Below are positions 7,421 through 14,496 of a DNA stretch of 64,000 nt, piece after piece. Source of the stretch: Nesterenkonia alkaliphila (GTDB taxonomy: Bacteria > Actinomycetota > Actinomycetes > Actinomycetales > Micrococcaceae); NCBI RefSeq assembly GCF_009758175.1, contig NZ_WRPM01000068.1, positions 32,311-96,310 on the forward strand. Direction: 5' to 3'. Both the position numbers and the translations under genes were made by a program. The notes under the pieces are model-generated. The model had not been told where the DNA came from. It worked only from the letters and a program-made list of their open reading frames with translations, and searched no databases. The stretch's first letter is position 1; each line of letters starts with the position of its first letter.

Positions 7421-10222
7421 ATGGCCACTCTGCTCTATCGGCTCGGCATGTTCGCCGCTCGCCGCGCAAAAACTGTGATCGCCGGCTGGTTCGCCATGCT
7501 GCTGGTTGCAGCAGCTGCCTTCGCCGGATTCAGCGGACAACTGACCGACCAGATCACGGTGCCGAACCTGGAGACCACTGCGGTGGCCGACCGGCTCACC
7601 GAGGAGCTGCCCGATGCCGGCGGCGGCAGTGGCAGTGCGGTGCTGCGCACCGAGAGCGGCGAGCCCTTCACCGATGAGCAGCAGGCACAGCTGGCCGATC
7701 TCATCGATGACATTGAGGCCCATGAGGTGGTCGATGAGGTCACCAATCCCTTCGAGGCCGAGGCTGAGATGGCCGAGGCTCAGCAGGAGCTCGCCGATGC
7801 GCGTGCTCAGCTGGATGAGCTTCCCGATGACTTCGATCCGGAGGCCGCCCGGGCCGAGCTGGCCGAGGGCCGCGAACAGATTGAGGAGGGGCAGGCAGAG
7901 CTGGAGGCGGTCCGGGGCCAGCTCGACGCCGGCTGGGCTGAGTTGGAGGCCGGCCTTGAGGCCCAGGGCATGAGTGTGGATGAACTCGACTCCGCCCGTG
8001 CAGAGATCGAGGAGGGCCTGGCCGCCCTGGATGCCGCAGATGCGGAGATCGACGCTCAGGTGGACCAGGCCCTGGCCGGAGGCTACTGGCCCAGCGTGGA
8101 GGCCGAGCTCAATGCCGCCCGCGCTGACGTGGTCGCTCAGCGCCAGCAGCTGCAGGGGGCCCTGGCCGGGATCGAGCAGGCCGAGGAGGGTGTGGCCGAG
8201 CTGGAGTCCGGTGAAGAGCAGTACGCAGAGGGTGTGGCCGAGCTGGAGGCGGCTGAGGCCGAGCTGACCGAGGCCGAGGAGGGCCTGGCTCAGATGGAGG
8301 AGGCCCTCAATGGCGATGAGGACCCCTTTGCGATGATCGAGCGCGGCGAGCGCATGCTCGAACTCACTGAGGATGCGGGCATGGTCAGCGAGGACGGCGA
8401 TGTGGCGATCATGATGATCGCCTTCCACGACCCGCTGGAGCAGGTGGACATGGATGCGCTGGCCGCCGTCTCCGCAGACTTAGTGGAAGCGGATATCGAC
8501 GGTGTGGAGGTGCTGCCCAGCCGCGACATCAGCTTTGAACTGCCCCACCTGTTCTCGATCGCTGAGGTGATCGGCCTCATTGTTGCCGCCGTGGTGCTGC
8601 TGGTGATGCTGGGCACCTTCATCGGAGCAGGGCTGCCGCTGCTGAACGCTCTGGTCGGGGTAGGCATCGGTGTGGCTGGTGCCATGGCACTCTCCGGAAC
8701 AGTAGAGATGATGAGCATGACCCCCATCCTGGGGCTGATGCTCGGCCTGGCCGTGGGCATCGACTACTCGCTGTTCATCATCAACCGCCATCGCCGTCAG
8801 CTCAAGGACGGCATTCCGCTGCGGGAGTCCATTGCCCTGGCCAACGGCACCGCAGGCAACGCAGTGATCTTCGCCGGGGTGACCGTGGTGATTGCGCTGC
8901 TGGCCCTGAATGTCTCCGGACTGCCCTTCCTTGCTCTGATGGGCACAGTGGCCGCCGCCTGCGTGATCATTGCGGTGCTCATAGCAGTGACGATGACCCC
9001 TGCCCTGCTGAAGCTGGTGGGCTGGCGGATCCTGCGCCGCAGGGAGCGCCGCTACATCGGCTTCGAGGAGGCCAAGCCCCGCGAGATTACCCAACCGATG
9101 GGCAACCTCAAGGCACTGAGCCTCACTGTGCTCTCGCTGGCAGGACTGGCAGTGCTCTCCATCCCTGCACTCGACCTGCGCTTAGGACTTCCCGATGCCA
9201 GCTCCGAGGCCCAGGACTCCATGGCCTACCAAGCCTATGCGGAGATCGAGGAGTCCTTCGGGCAGGGTATGAACGGCCCGCTGCTGGTGCTGGCTGACTT
9301 CCCCGCCCCACTCGAGACCGAGGAGGCCGCCACCGATTATCAGCTCGACATCGCTGAAGCGCTCATCGCCCATGAGCATATCGACACGGTGCTGCCGATC
9401 GCGCTGGCGGAGGACCACACCATGGCCGCCTACCAGGTGATCCCCGTTGAAGGCCCCGCCGCGGAGTCCACCGGAGAGCTGGTTCATCAGTTCCGTGACG
9501 GCAACCCGCTGGCCGGCACTGAGACAGCTGAGGTCGAACTCTCGGTGGCCGGGATGACCGCCGCAGAAATTGACATCTCCGGGGTGATCGCCGAGGCCAT
9601 GCCGCTCTACCTGAGTCTGGTAGTCGGACTCTCTCTGATCGTGATGATCATGGTCTTCCGCTCTATCCTGCTGCCGGTGGTGGCGACCCTGGGCTTCGCC
9701 GGGGCACTGACCGCATCTTTGGGCATCGTCGTCGCCGTCTTCCAATGGGGCTGGCTCGGAGAGATCTTCGGGGTCAGTAGGCCCGGCCCGATCATGACCT
9801 TCCTACCGATTCTGCTGGTAGGCATCCTCTTCGGCCTGGCCATCGACTATGTGCTCTTCACCTGTTCGGGGATGCGCGAAGCCCTGGTGCACGGTTCCCC
9901 GCCGCGGCTGGCGGTCCGCAAGGGGCTGCACGCCGGACGTGCTGTGGTCACCGCGGCGGCGCTGATCATGGCCAGCGTCTTCGCCGGGTTCATCTTCACC
10001 CCGGATCCGATGATCGCCTCGATCGGCCTGGGCCTGGCAGTGGGCATCCTGCTGGATGCCTTCGTGGTGCGCCTGGTTCTGGTGCCTGCGGTCCTGCACC
10101 TGTGCGGGCCTGCCGCATGGTGGCTGCCCAAGTGGCTGGACAGGATCCTGCCCGATGTGGACGTCGAGGGCGCCAAGCTCGAGCGGAAGGCCGCCAAGGC
10201 TCATGAGGGTGCCGGAATCTGA
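7421..10222 (+). CDS. MMPL/RND-family exporter with extracytoplasmic coiled-coil
   Basis: A 933-residue member of the MMPL family, which exports lipids or hydrophobic compounds across the membrane using the proton gradient. TM1 is near 20-42, a long outer loop spans 45-370, a TM2-6 block lies near 375-550, a second loop near 590-700, and the last TM bundle near 710-900. Conserved MMPL signatures include GLAVGIDYSLFIINRHR and GILFGLAIDYVLFTCSGMRE, containing the proton-relay Asp-Tyr pairs. The first loop holds a striking Glu/Ala-rich coiled-coil (about residues 110-290) with units such as AELEAVRGQL and GVAELEAAEAEL, like loops of YhgE/YdgH-type transporters. GAGGA lies 10 nt before the ATG. 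It follows tetR, its likely regulator, and converges with a lipoprotein gene 25 bp away. Confidence 0.9.
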   Translation: MATLLYRLGMFAARRAKTVIAGWFAMLLVAAAAFAGFSGQLTDQITVPNLETTAVADRLTEELPDAGGGSGSAVLRTESGEPFTDEQQAQLADLIDDIEAHEVVDEVTNPFEAEAEMAEAQQELADARAQLDELPDDFDPEAARAELAEGREQIEEGQAELEAVRGQLDAGWAELEAGLEAQGMSVDELDSARAEIEEGLAALDAADAEIDAQVDQALAGGYWPSVEAELNAARADVVAQRQQLQGALAGIEQAEEGVAELESGEEQYAEGVAELEAAEAELTEAEEGLAQMEEALNGDEDPFAMIERGERMLELTEDAGMVSEDGDVAIMMIAFHDPLEQVDMDALAAVSADLVEADIDGVEVLPSRDISFELPHLFSIAEVIGLIVAAVVLLVMLGTFIGAGLPLLNALVGVGIGVAGAMALSGTVEMMSMTPILGLMLGLAVGIDYSLFIINRHRRQLKDGIPLRESIALANGTAGNAVIFAGVTVVIALLALNVSGLPFLALMGTVAAACVIIAVLIAVTMTPALLKLVGWRILRRRERRYIGFEEAKPREITQPMGNLKALSLTVLSLAGLAVLSIPALDLRLGLPDASSEAQDSMAYQAYAEIEESFGQGMNGPLLVLADFPAPLETEEAATDYQLDIAEALIAHEHIDTVLPIALAEDHTMAAYQVIPVEGPAAESTGELVHQFRDGNPLAGTETAEVELSVAGMTAAEIDISGVIAEAMPLYLSLVVGLSLIVMIMVFRSILLPVVATLGFAGALTASLGIVVAVFQWGWLGEIFGVSRPGPIMTFLPILLVGILFGLAIDYVLFTCSGMREALVHGSPPRLAVRKGLHAGRAVVTAAALIMASVFAGFIFTPDPMIASIGLGLAVGILLDAFVVRLVLVPAVLHLCGPAAWWLPKWLDRILPDVDVEGAKLERKAAKAHEGAGI

Positions 10223-10247
10223 CCCGGCCCTCGGTGTCTGAGGCGGC

Positions 10248-11135
10248 TCAGGCGTCGTCGTGCTTTGCTGAGTCCCAGTGCTCGGCGAGCCTGCTGAGCT
10301 GAGCCTCGGCCACAGTGCTGAACTCCTCCTCGTCCAGCCCCACGGCCGCTACCATCACCAGGTTCTGGCCGAAGTCCACGGTCATCGAGTGCCGCACCGC
10401 AGAGCCGGCGCTGAGCGGCTCATCCTGGCTGTGCACCACCATCCTGATCCCGTCCACATCTAGGCCGAAGTCCTCGGCCAGCTCAAGCCGACTGATCTCC
10501 ACTGACTCATCGCCGGCCTCCAGCTGGGTGCCGCCGCACTCTTCCAGCACCCGGTCCCAGATCCTGGCGGTGTCCACCTGCTCATCGAAGCTGAGGATCC
10601 AGGCGTAGACCTGCGGCGAGTGCTCCTCCTGGTCCTCAGGCATCCGGTAGGAGTGGACCAGGCCGCCGAGTGGTTCCTCACCCACCAGGTCCACATTGAT
10701 CCGGTCCATAATCGCTGCACAGGGGGTTTCGCCGAAAGTCTCCTGGTACTGGGTGTACTCCACCGCGATGTAATCCAGGAAGTAGGAGATGCCGGTATGG
10801 GTGGAGTGGCTCTCCGGGGAGTCAGGGAGATCCCCGGCGCTGAGCAGCACTTCCAGCTTCTGGTCCTCGTCCAAGGCCTCCGGGGCCTCTGGGCCGGCTG
10901 ACTCTGCTGTGGCGGCCTCATGGGCCTGTTCAGTGCCCTCGGCTGCGGGCTCAGTGGGCACCGCCCGGTCCGTGCCCTCTGCCGAGACTGCTGTTTCCGG
11001 GGCCTGCTGCGCCTGGTCATCCTGCCCGATGTCCCCGCAGGAAATGAGCAGGCTCAGACCCGCCGCGGCGCACAGTGCAGCCGTGGCTCGGGGGGTGGTC
11101 AGGGTCCGCGACCCAGGTAGGGTGCTTTCAGGCAC
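10248..11135 (-). CDS. secreted lipoprotein with PknH-sensor-like domain
   Basis: A 295-residue lipoprotein. The signal ends in lipobox LISC, with lipid-accepting Cys at 33. An acidic Ala/Glu/Thr linker (35-90) leads to a globular C-terminal domain that opens with LLSAGDLPDSP, carries single cysteines in CAAIMDRI and ECGGTQ, and ends in FGQNLVMVA and AQLSRLAEHW. This block order matches the outer domain of the protein at 51641-53074. The general plan resembles PknH-type extracellular sensor domains of actinobacterial lipoproteins; that assignment is an inference. It starts with GTG, 7 nt below TACTCT, with no Shine-Dalgarno. It converges with the MMPL gene, and its closeness to that gene suggests, but does not show, a shared function. 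Confidence 0.75.
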   Translation of the reverse strand: MPESTLPGSRTLTTPRATAALCAAAGLSLLISCGDIGQDDQAQQAPETAVSAEGTDRAVPTEPAAEGTEQAHEAATAESAGPEAPEALDEDQKLEVLLSAGDLPDSPESHSTHTGISYFLDYIAVEYTQYQETFGETPCAAIMDRINVDLVGEEPLGGLVHSYRMPEDQEEHSPQVYAWILSFDEQVDTARIWDRVLEECGGTQLEAGDESVEISRLELAEDFGLDVDGIRMVVHSQDEPLSAGSAVRHSMTVDFGQNLVMVAAVGLDEEEFSTVAEAQLSRLAEHWDSAKHDDA

Positions 11136-11142
11136 GTAGGCC

Positions 11143-11148
11143 AGAGTA
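11143..11148 (-). promoter_or_regulatory. -10 box of a leaderless transcript (lipoprotein)
   Basis: TACTCT on the minus strand lies 7 nt before the GTG at 11135. The intervening bases contain no Shine-Dalgarno. No convincing -35. Confidence 0.45.
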
Positions 11149-11183
11149 GTTCAAAATCGCAATAACTGGGAGCTAGAGGCGAC

Positions 11184-12692
11184 TTACTGCAGCGCAGAAG
11201 TCAGCCGGAACACATTGTCCAGGTACTTGGTGCCCAGTGGCCGCCGGGCCCACTGCTCCTGATTCAGCTCCTCGGAGATGCTCAGGTAGTCCAGGAAAAT
11301 CCCATGCAGCTCGGCCACCTTTGCGTCATCGACCACCATCAGGGTGACCTCCAGGTTCAGCGAGAATGACCGCATATCCATATTGGAGGAGCCCAGCACC
11401 GCCACATCGTGGTCCACAATCATGAACTTGGCATGCAGCACATCTGGTTCGGGATAGCGGAAGATCCGGACCCCCGCCTCCAACAGCGCCTGGTAGTAGG
11501 ACTGCTGGGCGTGCTGGACGGTGAACTGGTCCGCCTTCTTGGTCACTAACAGAGTGACCTCCACCTCCCGGTGGGCGGCATTGGTCACCGCGTAGAGCAG
11601 GGAGTCGTCCGGGACCAGGTACGGGGTGACGATCACCAGTCGGTCCACCGCCTGGTAGATGAGGTCGTTGAACAGGCGCAGGTTGTTCTCATCGGGGAAG
11701 CCCGGGCCTGAGGGGACCACCTGGGCCAGAGAGCCGCCCCGGGCGGACTCATCCTCCTCCAGGTCCACCAGCAGCTCGGTGCCGAGGTTCTCCCCGGTCT
11801 CGGCATACCAGTCCGAGGCGAAGACGATGTCCAGGCCGGTCACCACCGGGCCGGTGAGCTTGGCGTTGAGCTCCACCCACCTCCGGTTCATCCTCACCGC
11901 CGAACGGCGCTGGTAGTGCGGTTCGATCAGGTTGGCGGAACCGGTGAACGCCACCCGGGAGTCCACCACCACAATCTTGCGGTGGTTGCGCAGATCCAAC
12001 CGGGAGAACCGGCGCCGGAGCGGCTGGATGGGCAGCACCCGGTACCACTGGAAATGCGGCCACTGCTGGCTGGCCGCAGTCAGCCGGCGCTTGAGCCTGC
12101 GGTAGCCGCGCACCCGCATAGTGCCCAGATGGTCGTAGAGGAAGCGTACGGTGACCCCACGGGCGGCGGCACGCTCCAGGGCGTCCAGCACCGGGCCTAC
12201 GTACTCCGGGTCCTCCCCCACAATGTAGAAGACCACGTGCACGTACTCTTCGGCGGCGTCGATCTCTGCGGCCACCCGGGTGAAGTAGTCCTTATACCCC
12301 GGGATCAGGGTGACATGGTTGCCCTCCTGGAGGGGGAAGGCCCCCAGATTCCGGTTCAGCGCAGCGGTGGCGCCAAGCTGCTCGTCATCGCCGCGCAGCT
12401 GGTCGGAGAGGTCCATGTGACTCGTGGCCTCCAGCAGCGCCTCATTGATCCGCCGCTGCCGCTCCTGCCTGCGCGCAGAGAGCTTATTGCTGCCGATCAG
12501 CAGGAACAGCGGCAGTGCCACCAGCGGCATGAAGAAGATGGCCAGCAGCCAGGCCATGGCGGTATTGGGCCGCCGGTTGCCGGGGATGATTCCGATCACG
12601 GCCAACCGGATGCCGACCTCGAAGGCCACCACGATGACCACAATCCAGAACGGCAGGGCTTCGATGCCGAGCCCGCTCAGCGGCCAAAGCAT
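11184..12692 (-). CDS. cls: cardiolipin synthase (phospholipase D family)
   Basis: A 502-residue membrane enzyme that condenses phosphatidylglycerol molecules into cardiolipin. The N-terminus has two hydrophobic segments (about 5-30 and 40-65, including WLLAIFFMPLVALPLFLLIG). Two HKD motifs follow: HRKIVVVD with GSANL near residue 239, and HAKFMIVD with GSSNMDMRSF near 420, giving both catalytic His/Lys/Asp sets. Length and order fit bacterial Cls (about 480-510 residues). AGGGATG just above the ATG may serve as ribosome site. It lies 48 bp upstream of the lipoprotein gene on the same strand, and its start diverges from the PabC-like gene. Confidence 0.92.
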   Translation of the reverse strand: MLWPLSGLGIEALPFWIVVIVVAFEVGIRLAVIGIIPGNRRPNTAMAWLLAIFFMPLVALPLFLLIGSNKLSARRQERQRRINEALLEATSHMDLSDQLRGDDEQLGATAALNRNLGAFPLQEGNHVTLIPGYKDYFTRVAAEIDAAEEYVHVVFYIVGEDPEYVGPVLDALERAAARGVTVRFLYDHLGTMRVRGYRRLKRRLTAASQQWPHFQWYRVLPIQPLRRRFSRLDLRNHRKIVVVDSRVAFTGSANLIEPHYQRRSAVRMNRRWVELNAKLTGPVVTGLDIVFASDWYAETGENLGTELLVDLEEDESARGGSLAQVVPSGPGFPDENNLRLFNDLIYQAVDRLVIVTPYLVPDDSLLYAVTNAAHREVEVTLLVTKKADQFTVQHAQQSYYQALLEAGVRIFRYPEPDVLHAKFMIVDHDVAVLGSSNMDMRSFSLNLEVTLMVVDDAKVAELHGIFLDYLSISEELNQEQWARRPLGTKYLDNVFRLTSALQ

Positions 12693-12737
12693 GTCATCCC
12701 TGTGTTCGTCCTCATCCGTCCCATCCTATGCCGGGTA

Positions 12738-12743
12738 TAGGCT
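12738..12743 (+). promoter_or_regulatory. -10 box of a probable leaderless transcript (pabC-like)
   Basis: TAGGCT ends 6 nt before the ATG at 12750, and no Shine-Dalgarno is present. This is the same geometry as other genes in this window, one base shorter. Confidence 0.4.
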
Positions 12744-12749
12744 TGCCTC

Positions 12750-13682
12750 ATGGCGGAACGCTTTGATGAAGACAGTTTGCGGGCAGTCGGCGTACGGATA
12801 GATGCCGAACATCCGGAGGGAATCATCTTTGACCCCCATCAGCCGCAGCTGCGGGTCACCGACCTCGCGGCGGTGCGCGGGGACGGGATCTTTGAGACCA
12901 TGCTGGTCAAGGACGGTCATGTGCGGAAGTTCCCGGCCCATCTGGAGCGGCTGCAGCGCTCGGCCAAGATCACCGGGATCGGCATTCCCCCGGCGGAGTC
13001 CTGGCAGGCCGCAGTGGCTCGCGGGCTCGATGAGTTCCGCACCCGCAGTGGACTGCCTGAGGAACTTTCGATCCGGCTGACCGCCTCGCGCGGAGTGGAC
13101 GGTGAGCCTGCCAGTGAGGACAGCAGCTTTGCCGGGACCTACTGGGTGCTGCTCACCCCGGTGCCGGAGTCGGTGCAGGCCTCCCGCGGCGCGGCGATCA
13201 GCGTGACCCTGCTGGACCGCGGGTACGACGCCGCGGCGGCCGAACGTGCCCCCTGGCTGCTGCTGGGTGCCAAGACGCTCAGCTACGCGGTGAATATGGC
13301 TGCCCTGCGCTGGGCTAAGGAGCACGGGCACGACGACGTCATCTTCACCTCCTCAGACGGCCAAGTTCTGGAGGGCCCCATCTCCACTGTGCTGCTCGGC
13401 AGCCGGGACGGCAACGGTCAGGTGCACCTGCACACCCCCAGCCCCGAGGTCGGGATTCTGCCGGGCACCACTCAGGCAACTATCTACCGGGCGGCTGAGG
13501 CCGCGGGATGGACCACCTCAGCTGGGCCGGTCACCGTGGCGGAGCTGAAGCAGGCACAGTTCCTCTGGCTGACCGGCTCGGTGAAGCTGGTCTCGCCGAT
13601 CGCCCAGGTGGATGAGCTTGAGTTCACCACCGATCCGGAGATCACCCACAAGCTGCTGGAGTTCCTCAGCCAGGAGGGCTGA
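12750..13682 (+). CDS. pabC: class IV aminotransferase, probable aminodeoxychorismate lyase
   Basis: A 310-residue PLP enzyme of fold type IV. RGDGIFETMLV near residues 48-58 is the class signature. The PLP lysine is probably in LLGAKTLSYAVNMAALRWA (near 175), a KTLSYA context seen in aminodeoxychorismate lyases. TSSDGQVLEGPISTVLL and GILPGTTQATIYRAAE bind the cofactor phosphate. PabC makes p-aminobenzoate plus pyruvate from aminodeoxychorismate, the product of PabB, which is also in this window (5112-6665) but transcribed separately. D-amino-acid or branched-chain aminotransferase activity is the main alternative. It starts without a Shine-Dalgarno and is probably leaderless. Confidence 0.82.
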   Translation: MAERFDEDSLRAVGVRIDAEHPEGIIFDPHQPQLRVTDLAAVRGDGIFETMLVKDGHVRKFPAHLERLQRSAKITGIGIPPAESWQAAVARGLDEFRTRSGLPEELSIRLTASRGVDGEPASEDSSFAGTYWVLLTPVPESVQASRGAAISVTLLDRGYDAAAAERAPWLLLGAKTLSYAVNMAALRWAKEHGHDDVIFTSSDGQVLEGPISTVLLGSRDGNGQVHLHTPSPEVGILPGTTQATIYRAAEAAGWTTSAGPVTVAELKQAQFLWLTGSVKLVSPIAQVDELEFTTDPEITHKLLEFLSQEG

Positions 13683-13725
13683 ATCCTGTTACAGTTGTTG
13701 CGCACTTAACTGAATATGGATTTTT

Positions 13726-13833
13726 CCGACAGGGGAGCGCCCGCATTGAGCCGTACCGGCTCCAGGCGCTGAGAGTGGGCTGACGGCCCAGACCCTAGAA
13801 CCTGCTCAGGTTAGAACCTGCGAAGGAAGTCGC
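13726..13833 (+). promoter_or_regulatory. TPP riboswitch (THI element)
   Basis: The leader contains the conserved THI-box parts in order: CAGGGGAGC (13730 on), GCTGAGAGTGGG (near 13768), ACCCTAGAACCTG (near 13792) and the 3' core GCGAAGGAAGTC (13820 on). P1 pairs GAC near 13728 with GTC near 13830. The variable P3 arm holds the palindromic GAGCCGTACCGGCTC. AAGGA at 13823-13827 is both part of the conserved 3' core and the Shine-Dalgarno for the ATG at 13835. Ligand binding should therefore hide the ribosome site directly and shut off translation when thiamin pyrophosphate is plentiful. It supports a thiamin-related role for the genes below. Confidence 0.88.
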
Positions 13834-13834
13834 T

Positions 13835-14485
13835 ATGAATACTTCTGCATCCGGCCCTGCCACCTCCGCCTTCCGCCAGCGCTGGACGGTCAGCGATATT
13901 GTGGTCGCCTCCACCCTCGCCGTGGCCTCCGGGGTGATCTTCTGGGGCTGGAACCTCAGCTATCACGCGGTGAGCACGCTGTTCACCGCCTATCCTCCGG
14001 CTGCCTCGCTGGTGGCCGGCATGTGGCTGTTCCCAGCGGTGCTGGGTGCGGTGATCATCCGCAAACCTGGTGCCGCGATCTACTGCGAGATGGTCGCTGC
14101 CGCGGTCTCCGCCCTGCTGGGCTCCCAGTGGGGCCTGGGCGTGCTGCTCTCCGGCTTTGTGCAGGGCCTGGGCGCAGAGCTGATCATCCTGGCATTCCTC
14201 TACCGGCGCTTCACCGTGGATGTGGCGATCCTCGCCGGAGCTTCCGCCGGGCTGATGGGCGGCATCAACGAGAACTTCATCGCCGCCTACTACCAGTACA
14301 GCGCTGTGGGCACTGCAGTGCATATCGGCGGCTTCGCCGTCTCCGGTGCGATCATCGCCGGGCTGCTGCCCTGGCTTGCCGCCCGGGGGCTGGCCGCCAC
14401 CGGGGTGCTGGGGCCGCTGAAGTCACGCCGGGCGCATCAGGAGTCTGCCCTGGGCGGCCGGGTCCGCGGCACCAGCCCCGCCTGA
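13835..14485 (+). CDS. ykoE: YkoE-family ECF substrate-binding (S) component for a thiamin precursor
   Basis: A 216-residue integral membrane protein with about six hydrophobic segments and the YkoE-like elements WTVSDIVVASTLAVASGVIFWGW, GAELIILAFLYRR and GGINENFIAAYY. YkoE is the substrate-specific subunit of the YkoEDC energy-coupling factor importer. That importer is linked by genome context to hydroxymethylpyrimidine or thiamin uptake. The TPP riboswitch directly upstream, whose 3' core contains this gene's Shine-Dalgarno, agrees. It is followed 11 nt later by the fused energizing module. There is no YkoF thiamin-binding gene nearby, unlike Bacillus. The exact substrate is inferred. Confidence 0.85.
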   Translation: MNTSASGPATSAFRQRWTVSDIVVASTLAVASGVIFWGWNLSYHAVSTLFTAYPPAASLVAGMWLFPAVLGAVIIRKPGAAIYCEMVAAAVSALLGSQWGLGVLLSGFVQGLGAELIILAFLYRRFTVDVAILAGASAGLMGGINENFIAAYYQYSAVGTAVHIGGFAVSGAIIAGLLPWLAARGLAATGVLGPLKSRRAHQESALGGRVRGTSPA

Positions 14486-14496
14486 TTCCACCCCGG

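Noticed and set aside
6666..7469. N-terminal extension of the pabB frame
   Set aside because: It is antisense to tetR, and the conserved PabB sequence starts after 6665.
14023..14496. 158-codon extension upstream of the ECF fusion protein
   Set aside because: It overlaps ykoE in another frame and is Arg/Gly-rich without motifs; the ATPase begins naturally after the ATG at 14497.
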